From Amycolatopsis aidingensis (GTDB lineage: Bacteria > Actinomycetota > Actinomycetes > Mycobacteriales > Pseudonocardiaceae): a stretch of DNA of 64,000 nt. Position numbers and translations under genes: made by a program. Shown here piece after piece: positions 27,301 through 35,211 of this stretch. Within the stretch, counting starts at the first letter, position 1. Each line of letters starts with the position of its first letter. The notes beneath the pieces were generated by a model. The model was not told the DNA's origin, made no database searches, and saw nothing but the letters and a program-made list of their open reading frames with translations. Where the stretch lies: the NCBI RefSeq assembly GCF_018885265.1, contig NZ_CP076538.1, positions 3,260,001 to 3,324,000 on the forward strand. The letters run 5' to 3'.

Positions 27301-28382
27301 ACCTCGCCGATCGGGTTCGGGCTCCAGTTGAGCCACTTGTCCGTGCGGGTCCAGGTCAGCGGAAGCCCCTCGTTCGCGGGGTGCTGCCGGTCGACCACGC
27401 TGACCGTGGCCTCCTGCGGCTGTGCCTCCGGCGGCGGCTCGGTCTGCCCGTCCCCGCTGAACAGTTGCAGTTCGGCCAGCTGGGTCGCGGACTCGCCGCT
27501 GTTGGCCGTGATGTCCAGCCGGTAGTGCTGGTAGGTCTCGGTGTTGCCGAGGCTGTACTCCTTGGTCTGGAACCGGTCGGGGAAGTCCTGGTCGGTGCGG
27601 GTGTCAAGGTTGGTCCAGTTCTGCCCGTCGGTGGAGCCCTGCAACGTCCAGTTCTTCGGGTCCCTGCCCGCGAAGTCGTTGGCCGAGGTGAGCGCGTAGC
27701 CGTTCACCGCGGCGGCCTCGGCAAGGCGCAGGGTGATGGTCGCGGCCGAGTCGAAGGCAAGCCACTTGGTGTCGGTGTCGCCATCGACCAGCTTGCTCGC
27801 CACCTCGTTCGGCGGGTTCTCACCGCTGGCGGTGACCTCGGCGACCTCCTCGGGGTCCGGGAGGCTGCCGACCGGGCGGCTGCCGATCAGGCCGGTGAAC
27901 CATTCCGAGCGTTCCTGCGCCCGCGCGGCGTCCCGCACGCCGAGGAACCCGCCGCCGCCCTGGACGTAACGCTGTAGCGCGGCCTCCTGCGTCGCGTCCA
28001 AAGTGGTCTCCTTCGCGGAGAGGAAGACCACACCCCGGTACTGCCGCAGGTTCCGCCGGTTGAAGTCGGCGGGATCGGTGGATTCGTCCACGGTGAAGCC
28101 GCCTGCCGCGCCCAGTTCCCGCACGGCCTCGGTGGCCCGCTCGACCGGGTCGGCCTGCTCGGCCGCCGCACCGTGGAAGACCAGTACCTTCACCTCGGAG
28201 TCCGCCGCATCGGGTTGCGCCGGGCCGCCCGGGGTGTCCGGTCGTCCCGGCTGGCTCGATGCGGGTGTGGTGGCCAACCCGAGCGCCAGCGTCGCGGTCG
28301 TGGCCAGCACCAGCGCGCGCCGCCACGGGGCCCGGTGTCCCGGGTGGCGGCGAGGTGGCCGGAACAGCCCTCTTCGTGCCAT
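24363..28382 (-). CDS. Giant secreted ThuA/discoidin/sugar dehydrogenase/PKD/DUF1080 protein
   Basis: A 1339-residue exported protein with several fused domains. After a signal peptide (1-43) comes a ThuA-like domain split by a discoidin (F5/8C) carbohydrate-binding domain at about 184-311. The ThuA fold resumes to about 430. Residues about 440-950 are a PQQ-dependent glucose/sorbosone dehydrogenase-like beta-propeller (IGEPHGLTIAEDGTVFYIGK; NRIGKRTISRF). A PKD domain spans about 955-1035 (YQWDFGDGSTSTEANPRHTY). A helical module at about 1062-1116 matches the end of the cupredoxin protein. A DUF1080 (3-keto-glycoside hydrolase-like) domain ends the protein. It probably binds and oxidises sugars outside the cell. 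It sits between the laccase and cupredoxin genes. Confidence 0.85.
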   Translation of the reverse strand: MARRGLFRPPRRHPGHRAPWRRALVLATTATLALGLATTPASSQPGRPDTPGGPAQPDAADSEVKVLVFHGAAAEQADPVERATEAVRELGAAGGFTVDESTDPADFNRRNLRQYRGVVFLSAKETTLDATQEAALQRYVQGGGGFLGVRDAARAQERSEWFTGLIGSRPVGSLPDPEEVAEVTASGENPPNEVASKLVDGDTDTKWLAFDSAATITLRLAEAAAVNGYALTSANDFAGRDPKNWTLQGSTDGQNWTNLDTRTDQDFPDRFQTKEYSLGNTETYQHYRLDITANSGESATQLAELQLFSGDGQTEPPPEAQPQEATVSVVDRQHPANEGLPLTWTRTDKWLNWSPNPIGEVHTVAQVQEHTYDPGEGANGAFHPISWCRDYDGGRSFYTGMGGTADSYSEERFRSHLLGAIQWTTGMVRGDCQATIGSNYRIERLTAENKEGQLDQIGEPHGLTIAEDGTVFYIGKAACASGPIPSWEDPNVGLGCGTIHQWDPETKQVKLLTTLEVMGNRGSGGELVKNEEGLVGITLDPDFAENGWIYAYWMPHASIDKENRIGKRTISRFTYDAAAQSIDKNTRKDLLQWDAQIHSCCHAGGGMAFDNEGNLYIGSGDNNSSQGSEGYSGNNWTKDYKGLSFQDARRTSGNTNDLNGKILRIHPEDDGSYTIPEGNLFPEAEDPGDKTRPEIYVMGVRNISRLHYDKKNDWLTAAWVGPDAFSPSPELGPAKYETATIITSAGNQGWPYCMGNRQPYRDRSNTDASVLTGWYDCDNLKNTSPRNTGLVDIPPARDNMIWYSPGGGGPVFPDRGDGSGVPTYDEEDVSYTQPYLKGGGQAVMDGPTYHRSRVNVDSGVAWPEYWDNKWFIGDQSNPNNRVAVTVNPEGVPQQQPPAFAESLRHIVRAGTGDNELQSWMDAKFGPDGALYLLDYAGGFFSLDDNQKLIRVTYQGGPATPAPSVSATAVQNKPLTMAFNGSRSGGVSYQWDFGDGSTSTEANPRHTYAGVGTYTATLTVTYADGEQVTTSTEVTVDCAVPDSNRYVHFRDTDTAVRNHQAAGACTVDDLIDDESSWPDHRSFVRHVGSVTRQLQRDGVLTRQERSTLVTAARQSDIGKEGDSGYEAIFDGTARSLDGWQQAPSGNFELRPDGSIRSSGGLGMLWYSAEPFQDFSLKLQFKDIAPEQHRANSGVFVRFPDPRTPLDQRPASSCGTRGSARDSQAWVGIYCGHEIQIYDGASGEPQKTGSVYNFDQVYYGRAGVTPKGEWNDYEIRVVGQHYTIIRNGVVINEFDNTPGKQSIRDGDPASDLRQFVNGYIGLQNHGNSDLVEFRNIRVREL

Positions 28383-28411
28383 GCTTGCTCCTTCTCCTCG
28401 TCCGATGTGGA

Positions 28412-29431
28412 CTAATGGTCGTTTCCGTGCCCGCGGTAGCGGTCGATGGCCTCTTGCGCGCCGGGCGGCATGCTGCCGTCCTCGTTACGCACCAGGAAGA
28501 TGCCCGCCATCCCTTGATCGGAGTGGAACTGCACGTGGCAGTGGTACATCCAGGCGCCGGGGCCGACTCCCTCGCCCGCGATCAGCTGGAAACCGTAGGA
28601 GCTGCCGGGGTTGAGGTCCTTGTTGTCGATCGAGGGGGTGGGATCGTCCGGTCCGCTGAGCATGCCGGTGCGGTTGTCCACCCAGCGGTGCGCGTGGATG
28701 TGGAAGGTGTGGAACTGGTCGCCGTGCCCGATCGCGATGAACTCGACCCGCTCGCCGAGCCGTGCCTCGAACATCGGGGCGTGTGGGGCCATCTTGTTGT
28801 TGATGGTCATATCGTTGAACACCACGGTGTACTGCCGGTCGGGCAGCACATCGCCCTCGCGCCGGACGATCAGGGCGCCGTACAGCCCCTTGCGCAGGCC
28901 TTCGGTGCCGTGCGGGGTGCCCATGGCGTGGTCGTGGTAGTGCCAGTAGCCCGCGTTGCCCGGCATCCAGGTGCCGCCCTTGGCCTGGTATGGGGCGCGG
29001 GTGCGCCAGGTGTAGAAGCGCCGCTCACCGGGCCGGTTGAAGGAGTCGTTCATCGGGGATCCGTCGGAGTCGACGCTGTAGTCCACCCCGTGCGGGTGGA
29101 TGGACAGCTGCCGGTCGGTGTTGTTGATCAGCTCGATGTCCAGGGTGTCCCCTTCCCAGATCTCCAGGATGGGGCCCGGCACGGTGGCTCCGCCGGGGGT
29201 GAGGCCGTAGCCGATCAGGCCGCCGGGCAGTTCCTCGGCGTACATCGTGATCCGGCGCAGCGCGCCGCCGGAGGATTTCCCGCGTGGCTTGGCGGTCGCC
29301 GCGGGTGCGGCCGTGCCGACGACGGCGGGCGCGACGACCGGAGCCACCGCACCCATCGCCGCCGATGTGAGCATCGTGCGGCGCGAGAAGTTCCTGCCGG
29401 ACAAGCCTTCCTGAGCGTGGTGGTCAGTCAT
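28412..29431 (-). CDS. Two-domain small laccase (multicopper oxidase), Tat-exported
   Basis: A 339-residue laccase of the small trimeric type known from Streptomyces. The N-terminus SRRTMLTSAAMG is a Tat signal. Copper ligands are visible as HPHG, HYHDHA, HTFHIHAH and YHCHVQFHSDQGMAG, the full set for the type 1 and trinuclear centres, with Met as axial ligand region. Such enzymes oxidise phenols and reduce O2 to water. GGAG five bases upstream supports ATG 29431. It is the first gene of the operon with the ThuA-fusion and cupredoxin genes, which suggests extracellular redox work on plant or wall polymers. Confidence 0.92.
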   Translation of the reverse strand: MTDHHAQEGLSGRNFSRRTMLTSAAMGAVAPVVAPAVVGTAAPAATAKPRGKSSGGALRRITMYAEELPGGLIGYGLTPGGATVPGPILEIWEGDTLDIELINNTDRQLSIHPHGVDYSVDSDGSPMNDSFNRPGERRFYTWRTRAPYQAKGGTWMPGNAGYWHYHDHAMGTPHGTEGLRKGLYGALIVRREGDVLPDRQYTVVFNDMTINNKMAPHAPMFEARLGERVEFIAIGHGDQFHTFHIHAHRWVDNRTGMLSGPDDPTPSIDNKDLNPGSSYGFQLIAGEGVGPGAWMYHCHVQFHSDQGMAGIFLVRNEDGSMPPGAQEAIDRYRGHGNDH

Positions 29432-29690
29432 GGTTCTCCATTCGGGATTCCCCAGGGCCTGCGCGCGGACAGGGAGCGCCGCCGTACCCTCTGCGCCGGT
29501 CTCACGACATACGCCCCAGTCCACTTCGCCCTCAGTGCTTGGCGGAACGTGCGCGGCCGCACCGGACGCGCGTTCCTCCGCTCGCCACCACAGGTCCGGG
29601 CCGCTCCCGGACGCTCTGTCGGTGCCGAGGATTTGCGGTTGGGACGTTAATCACTTCTGGTGGCGGCGTAAACATCTAAGGTCGACATGT

Positions 29691-29722
29691 GCCAACTTCT
29701 GTCTTGTCAATGCAGAAGTGGC
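29691..29722 (-). promoter_or_regulatory. Inverted repeat and possible -35 box upstream of the laccase operon
   Basis: GCCAACTTCTG (29691-29701) faces CAGAAGTGGC (29713-29722). Between them lies TGTCAA, which is TTGACA on the minus strand (29705-29710). A third related CACTTCTG occurs at 29652. The rest of the 297-base gap upstream of the laccase gene shows no gene. The site may bind a regulator of the operon; a matching -10 box is weak. Confidence 0.4.
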
Positions 29723-29728
29723 TAATCC

Positions 29729-30709
29729 TTATGGAGTAGCGGATGCGCCCGTCCGGCCGAAGCGCTTCCGGTAGTCCGCCGGGGAGAGCCCGGTGTGCCT
29801 GCGCAGCTGCGCGCGCAGGTTGGCGGTGCTGCCGAAGCCGCTCGCGCCGGCGATCCGGTCCAGCTGGAGGTCGCCGCGTTCGAGCAGCCGGCAGGCCAGC
29901 GCGACGCGCTCGGTGGTGAGCCAGGCCAGCGGGGTGGTGCCCAGCTCGGCACGGAACCGCCGGTGCAGGGTGGCCGGGCTGGTGGCCGCCCGCGCCGCCA
30001 GGTCGGCGACGGTGAGCGGGCGGTCCAGCCGCTCCTGTGCCCAGGCCAGCACCGGAGCGAGCGAGGTGTCCGCTACGGCGGGCACCGGGCGCTCCACGAA
30101 CTGGCGCTGCCCGCCGTCGCGGCGGCCGGTGAAGATCAGCCGCCTGCTGACCGCGTTGGTGACCTCCGCCCCGTGGTCGCGCTGGATCAGGTGCAGGCCC
30201 AGATCCAGCGCCGCGGCGCTACCCGCCGCGGTGAGCACCCGGCCGTCGTCCACGAACAGCACATCGGGTTCCAGCCGGACCCGTGGATAGCGGTGCGCGA
30301 ACTCCGCCGCCCACCGCCAGTGTGTTGTCGCCCGCCGCCCGTCCAGCACCCCGGCCTCGGCGAGGGTGAAGGCGCCGGTGCAGAAACTCACCAGCCGCGC
30401 GCCGCGCCCGGCGGCGCGGGCGATCACGGCCAGCACCGCGGGCGCGGCGGGATGGAGCGGATCCGGCCGGTTGGGCACGATCAGCGTGTCCGCCGCATCC
30501 GCGGCGTCCAGGCCCGCGACCTCGGAGAGCGTGAACATACCGAGGTGCATCCGGACGTTCGGCGCCGCGGCGCAGAGCGTGAACTCGTACCAGGGCCGGT
30601 TCAGCTCGGGACGGCGCAGTCCGAACAGCTCGGTGGCCACACCCAGTTCGAAGGGGTTGGAGCCCTCGTCGACGAGCACCGCGACCCGATGCGAGAAATC
30701 TTGCGACAT
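29729..30709 (-). CDS. GlxA-family AraC-type regulator
   Basis: A 326-residue regulator. Residues about 8-175 are a DJ-1/PfpI amidotransferase-like domain (VAVLVDEGSNPFELGV; FCTGAFTLAEAG, where the nucleophile-elbow Cys is present). Residues about 215-320 are an AraC helix-turn-helix pair (LTVADLAARAATSPATLHRRFR; LDRIAGASGFGSTANLRAQLRRHTGLSPADYRKRF). It is divergent, with a 52-base gap, from the cupin-RraA genes and may control them. The inducer is unknown. Confidence 0.92.
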   Translation of the reverse strand: MSQDFSHRVAVLVDEGSNPFELGVATELFGLRRPELNRPWYEFTLCAAAPNVRMHLGMFTLSEVAGLDAADAADTLIVPNRPDPLHPAAPAVLAVIARAAGRGARLVSFCTGAFTLAEAGVLDGRRATTHWRWAAEFAHRYPRVRLEPDVLFVDDGRVLTAAGSAAALDLGLHLIQRDHGAEVTNAVSRRLIFTGRRDGGQRQFVERPVPAVADTSLAPVLAWAQERLDRPLTVADLAARAATSPATLHRRFRAELGTTPLAWLTTERVALACRLLERGDLQLDRIAGASGFGSTANLRAQLRRHTGLSPADYRKRFGRTGASATP

Positions 30710-30761
30710 ATGCGATTCCTAGCACTGGTGGCCGGCAGGGGGCCAGCCGCAGGATGAACGT

Positions 30762-31169
30762 ATGAGCAGTCAACCCATCGACCTCGCGACGGCCCTTGCC
30801 GGCTTCGACGCGATCTGGAGCCCGCGCATCGTCGCGCGGATCAACGACTACGAGGTCCGGCTCGCCCGGTTCTCCGGCGAGCATGTCTGGCATGCGCACG
30901 AGCACACCGACGAGTTCTTCCTCGTGCTGGACGGCGAGATCGACATCGCGCTGCGCGAGGAGGGCGGCGAACGGGTGGTCACCCTGCCCCGCGGCTCGGC
31001 GTTCGTGGTGCCCCGCGGGGTGTTCCACAAGCCGTCCGCGCGGGCCGAGGCCGCGGTGCTGCTGGTGGAACCGGCGGGCACGCTGTCGGTGGGCGACCGC
31101 CACGAGGAGGTTCCCCGGCATGTCGAGGTCACCACCGGGCACCCGGTACGGAACGGCGGGCAGCCCTGA
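30762..31169 (+). CDS. Small cupin protein
   Basis: A 135-residue single-domain cupin. The metal-binding motifs are HAHEHTDEFFLVLDGEIDI and PRGVFHKPSA. Such proteins can be isomerases, dioxygenases or ligand-binding proteins. The stop overlaps the start of the RraA-like gene (TGATG), so the two are translationally coupled and may act in the same degradative step. The GlxA-type regulator is divergent. Confidence 0.85.
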   Translation: MSSQPIDLATALAGFDAIWSPRIVARINDYEVRLARFSGEHVWHAHEHTDEFFLVLDGEIDIALREEGGERVVTLPRGSAFVVPRGVFHKPSARAEAAVLLVEPAGTLSVGDRHEEVPRHVEVTTGHPVRNGGQP

Positions 31170-31879
31170 TGAAGCAGGTGGAACTCGCGCCGAGGTTCGC
31201 CGCCCTCGGCACCGCCCACCTGGCGGATGCCTGCCTGCGTGCCGGGATCCGGGTGCGGTGCGCGCCGGCGCCGCTGCACCCCGTGGTACCCGCCGGCGGC
31301 CGGGTGGCCGGCCGGGTGGCGCCCGCCCGGCATGCCGGGAGCGTGGACGTGTTCCTGGAAGCCATCGAGCAGGCCGCGGCCGGTGATGTGCTGGTGGTGG
31401 ACAACGGAGGGCGTACCGACGAGAGCTGTGTGGGCGATCTGGTCGTGCTGGAGGCCAAGGCCGCGGGTCTGGCCGGGGTGGTGATCTGGGGGTTGCATCG
31501 TGATACCGCGGACATCCGGGCGATCGGGCTGCCGGTTTTCAGCGCGGGCAGCCTGCCGACCGGGCCGTTGCGGCTGGACGAGCGCGCCGCGGACGCGCTG
31601 GAGTCGGCAAGCGTGGGGCAGTGGCGGGTGGACCGGATGGACCTGGTGGTGGCCGACGAGGACGGGGCGCTGTTCCTGCCGACCGCCGAGGCGGCCGGGA
31701 TCTGCTCGCTGGCGGAGATGGTCCGGGACACCGAGCGCGGCCAGGCCGAGCGGATCCGGGCCGGGGTCTCGCTGCGCGAGCAGGTGCGGTTCGGCGATTT
31801 CCTCGCCCGGCGCGAGCGGGAGCCATCCTGGACCTTCCGGGATCACCTGCGGGCCGTGGGCGGGGCGATCGAGGAATGA
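31169..31879 (+). CDS. RraA-like/HMG aldolase-type protein
   Basis: A 236-residue member of the RraA family, which includes 4-hydroxy-4-methyl-2-oxoglutarate aldolases. The active-site pattern VVDNGGRTDESCVGDLV and VIWGLHRDTADIR is present (Gly...Arg-Asp). Its genomic pairing with a cupin and a GlxA regulator suggests catabolism of a small organic acid rather than RNase E control. It overlaps both neighbours (TGATG upstream, ATGA downstream). The substrate is unknown. Confidence 0.8.
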   Translation: MKQVELAPRFAALGTAHLADACLRAGIRVRCAPAPLHPVVPAGGRVAGRVAPARHAGSVDVFLEAIEQAAAGDVLVVDNGGRTDESCVGDLVVLEAKAAGLAGVVIWGLHRDTADIRAIGLPVFSAGSLPTGPLRLDERAADALESASVGQWRVDRMDLVVADEDGALFLPTAEAAGICSLAEMVRDTERGQAERIRAGVSLREQVRFGDFLARREREPSWTFRDHLRAVGGAIEE

Positions 31880-32058
31880 CGACCGGGATCCGGCCGGACT
31901 TCCTGCGTGCCGCGCGCTCGGCCGCGACTCTGCTGCGCGCCCGCGTGATGGAACTCGCGGGGCGTTCCGACGACCTGGCGGTCAGCGTGGAAGTGGTGCG
32001 TGCCCTCAGCAGGGCCGAACTGTCCCTGTCACCATCTCCGCCTGCGGGCGCCCCGTAA
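31876..32058 (+). CDS. Hypothetical 60-residue protein
   Basis: An ATG overlapping the RraA-like stop (ATGA) opens a 60-codon frame with GAGGA just upstream. The product is helical and Arg/Ala/Leu-rich (FLRAARSAATLLRARVMELAG) with a Pro-rich end. No family is recognised. Translational coupling to the RraA-like gene is its main support. Confidence 0.45.
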   Translation: MTTGIRPDFLRAARSAATLLRARVMELAGRSDDLAVSVEVVRALSRAELSLSPSPPAGAP

Positions 32059-32090
32059 CCGGCTGCCAGGGACCGGTGCCGTCGATCCGG

Positions 32091-35000
32091 TCAGAACCGC
32101 TGGATCTCGGATCCGGAGCCGAGTTCGGAGAGTCCGCGGACCGTTTGACCCCGGTTCACCAGAATCCGCAACTGGCGGCCTGTCAGCGGGGCGAGATCCA
32201 GGCCGTGACCGCAGTCGCGCAGGTCCAGCCGTCCCAGCCGGGGCAGCCGGGCGAGTGCACCGATATCGATCCGGGCCCGGCAACCACGCAGGCCGAGAGA
32301 CTGCAAACTCGTCAGTGCGGTGATGGCCCCGAGATCCGCGTGCTCGGCGAGGTTGGTGATCTCCAGTCGGGTCAGGCCGGTGATCGCGGCCAGGAAGTCC
32401 AGGTCCGCCATCGGCTCGCCAGGGCTGAGCACCAGCTCCGCGACCGATGGTAATCCGGCCAGTGTGGACAATCCGGTGAACCGGCCCGCACAGTTGAGGT
32501 TGAGGTAGCCCAGATGGGGTTGCCCGGCCAGGGGAGCCAGGTCGCAGTCGCCGGTGACGCCGGCCAGCAGCCCGTGCAGGTTCCGCGTTCCGGCGAACAC
32601 GCTCAGGTCGTCCAGCCGATCCGGGAGTAGCACGTGAACCTGCTCGACCTGACGAAACCGGTTCAGATAGGGCAGCCAGGCCGGTTCCCTGATGTCCACG
32701 CTGTGATCGAAGAACGGTGCCTCGGCGAGCACCCGCGCGGTGTACTCGTCGAGGTCGAAATACCTGGCACAGGTCATGAGCTCGTCCTGGACCTCCCAGC
32801 GTCGATCCCGCGCGTAACGGCGCAGCATGTCCAGGGCGCCGGGCTCGTTCGAGAGGGCCACGGTGCGCACCATGAGCACCGCGCTGAGCGGGGCCATGTC
32901 CTGCAGCCTCGTCGGCAGCGCCCGGAAAAGCGCGGACCCCACGGTGGCGAGGGTGTTCACCTCGTCGTAGCTGACCGGCGGCAGCAGTTCGGTCACGCAC
33001 TGCTTGACGCGGGTGATCACCGTGGCTGAAACCTCGACGGCGATCTCGAGGCAGGCCGCGGCAAGCAACATCAACTGGCGGCGCTCGTTCATCTCCGGGG
33101 TGCGGTACAGGGCATAGGCGTTGTCGAGAATCCCGCTAAGCAGCCGATCCCGTTGCGGGGCCGTGGCGTGGGCGCAGGCCATCAGCACCGTCTCGCGCCA
33201 GAGATCGGAGCCCGCGTTGCTGATCAACATGTCGATGCTGTCGCGTTCCACAACCTCCTTCGCTGCCAGGAACTCCTGGAAGGTGCGGTGCACGAAGTCA
33301 ACCCGGCCCAGTACCGGCTGCCGGAGCAGTCCGCTACGTTCGAGAAGGTAGGTGAGCACGTCCGCGGGCGGCTGGGTCACCCCCGGCATCGTGCCGATCT
33401 TGAGCCGCAGCTGGTAGATCGCTTCCTCGCGGGACATCTCGGTGCGCCGGTTCTCGTTGAGCCACCATGCCAGCGCGCGCAGCAGGGCTCGTTTCTCTAC
33501 TGCGGTCAGCTGGATCTCGCTTCCCGCAAGCACCTGCTTCTCGGCGTCTCTGCGCTCTAGCAGCATGTCCAACGCCGCGTCGTACAAAGTCATCCTATCC
33601 CGGGGGAGATTGGCCCTGCGGTCCAGGTTCAATGCGCAGATCATGGCGCACAGCAACGGATTGCGGGCCAGGGAGCGCAGGTGCGGCCGGGCGGCGAGAT
33701 GCGCCAGCAAGGACCGCTGGTGTTTCGGCACATCCGCTCGTGGGCAGGGCAGGACCATCGCCTGGCCGCCCGAGGAGTCCAGCAGGGCGCTGTGCCACCT
33801 GTCCACGAACACCCCGACGTCATCGGTCGTCATGGGCTCCAGGGTGGCCAGGTGGAACCGGTCCTTGGCGAACCAGCGCTCGATCAGGTCGGAGGGGCGC
33901 GAGGTCACCACGATCCGGCTCTCGGGGTAGCGCGCGACGATCGTGCGCAGCCAGGACCGGACAGCTGCCCGGTCCTGCTCGGGTAGCTCGTCGACACCGT
34001 CGATCAGGAAGAGGGCCTCGCCCGCCTCGGCGGTCCGGCGTACCCAGCCCTCGGGAACGATCCCCCATTGCGGGGCGTTGGCATGCAGCAGGATTTCGTC
34101 GTCGTCCGGAAGCCGACGGTCGGCGAAGTCACGCAGCCGGATCAGGAACGGCACGAGGCCGTTCCAGGCACCGAGCGAGCCGAGGAACCGCTGCCGGACC
34201 GCGGTGACGGCCAGCCACTGCAGCAGTGTGCTCTTGCCTGCCCCGGCGTCGCCCTGGATGAGCACCCGTTGCTTGTGCCCGAGCGCGTCCTCGACCCGAA
34301 CCACCTGTGAGCGCCGCTCGGCCGGGTCCAGCCGGTGCGAATCGGGCAGCGGGTTCTCTCGCACCCGCGACTCGGTACCGCCGGTGGTGGCTGTGAGGCT
34401 GAGGTAGGCAACGGTGAGGGTGACCGAGGGTTCGTAGTAGTTCGTTGTGATCCCCAGGACGTCCAGCCGATCGTAGAGCGAGCTCACCAGCTCGCCGTAG
34501 CGGTTGCGGAACTCCTCGTCGGCGCCGATGCCGGTGACGCGGTCGAGCGAGGCTACCGGGAGACGTTCCAGTACCTCGCCTATCTGCCTGGCGATTCCGG
34601 ATAACCTGGACAGGGTCTCCACCGCAGCGCGGGGCTGGAACTCGGGCAGCTCGCGGACCAGGTGGGCGAGGTAGTAGCAGGTCTGGTCGAGCACAAGGCC
34701 GAACAGTTCGGCGGCGGCCTCGGACAGCGCTGCCTGGCGGGCCACCAGCGGCACCTGGAACCGAATCTCCCTGGCCAGCGCGACGGGGTCGAGATCGAGG
34801 CGGAATATGGTTTCGTCGGAGAGTTCGGCCTCCTCGATGGCATCCGCCACTGCGATGAGCGCGGCGATCCGTTCCTCGTCCGCCAGCCCGGGAAACTCCC
34901 GCTCGCACAGTGGCAGGAGCCGCTCGCTCACCTGATCCTCGATCTCCTCGATCCGGCGGCGGAACTCCCTGCGATGTCGAAGCAGCGGGTAGCGGTGGGC

Positions 35001-35180
35001 GATCAGCTCGGTCAGGTCGCTGCCGCGCCGCTGGTCGGCGCTGCGGCCGTTCAGCCACGCCCGCGCCGCGCGGCCGGCCATGGTGCCACCGATCTTGAGA
35101 AGTGCCTCTTCCAGCCCGACGATGACGTCCTCCCTCGGTGCGCCGACCCGCGCCCGGTTCTGGCTCCGGAGTGTTACCAA
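32091..35180 (-). CDS. NACHT-LRR protein (bacterial NLR-like)
   Basis: A STAND NTPase of about 1000-1030 residues. The N-terminal 280 residues are helical (GLEEALLKIGGTMAGRAARAWL) and resemble NACHT-associated N-terminal helical domains. The NACHT ATPase has Walker A QGDAGAGKST (near 310), Walker B FLIDGVDELP (near 390) and the downstream sensor segment VVTSRPSDL. The C-terminal 190 residues hold leucine-rich repeats (GLSTLAGLPSVAELVL; ALTSLQSLGLRGC). Bacterial NACHT proteins of this kind act in phage defence. The start is uncertain: TTG 35180 keeps the conserved N-terminus, while ATG 35081 has a weak ribosome binding site and would remove it. Confidence 0.85.
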   Translation of the reverse strand: MVTLRSQNRARVGAPREDVIVGLEEALLKIGGTMAGRAARAWLNGRSADQRRGSDLTELIAHRYPLLRHRREFRRRIEEIEDQVSERLLPLCEREFPGLADEERIAALIAVADAIEEAELSDETIFRLDLDPVALAREIRFQVPLVARQAALSEAAAELFGLVLDQTCYYLAHLVRELPEFQPRAAVETLSRLSGIARQIGEVLERLPVASLDRVTGIGADEEFRNRYGELVSSLYDRLDVLGITTNYYEPSVTLTVAYLSLTATTGGTESRVRENPLPDSHRLDPAERRSQVVRVEDALGHKQRVLIQGDAGAGKSTLLQWLAVTAVRQRFLGSLGAWNGLVPFLIRLRDFADRRLPDDDEILLHANAPQWGIVPEGWVRRTAEAGEALFLIDGVDELPEQDRAAVRSWLRTIVARYPESRIVVTSRPSDLIERWFAKDRFHLATLEPMTTDDVGVFVDRWHSALLDSSGGQAMVLPCPRADVPKHQRSLLAHLAARPHLRSLARNPLLCAMICALNLDRRANLPRDRMTLYDAALDMLLERRDAEKQVLAGSEIQLTAVEKRALLRALAWWLNENRRTEMSREEAIYQLRLKIGTMPGVTQPPADVLTYLLERSGLLRQPVLGRVDFVHRTFQEFLAAKEVVERDSIDMLISNAGSDLWRETVLMACAHATAPQRDRLLSGILDNAYALYRTPEMNERRQLMLLAAACLEIAVEVSATVITRVKQCVTELLPPVSYDEVNTLATVGSALFRALPTRLQDMAPLSAVLMVRTVALSNEPGALDMLRRYARDRRWEVQDELMTCARYFDLDEYTARVLAEAPFFDHSVDIREPAWLPYLNRFRQVEQVHVLLPDRLDDLSVFAGTRNLHGLLAGVTGDCDLAPLAGQPHLGYLNLNCAGRFTGLSTLAGLPSVAELVLSPGEPMADLDFLAAITGLTRLEITNLAEHADLGAITALTSLQSLGLRGCRARIDIGALARLPRLGRLDLRDCGHGLDLAPLTGRQLRILVNRGQTVRGLSELGSGSEIQRF

Positions 35181-35211
35181 TCTTAGCCGCGCCGTGCCGG
35201 TGCGGGACGGG

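Noticed and set aside
24448..29650. Long plus-strand open frames opposite the laccase, ThuA and cupredoxin genes
   Set aside because: Same effect: the minus strand carries the signal peptides, copper ligands and domain motifs.
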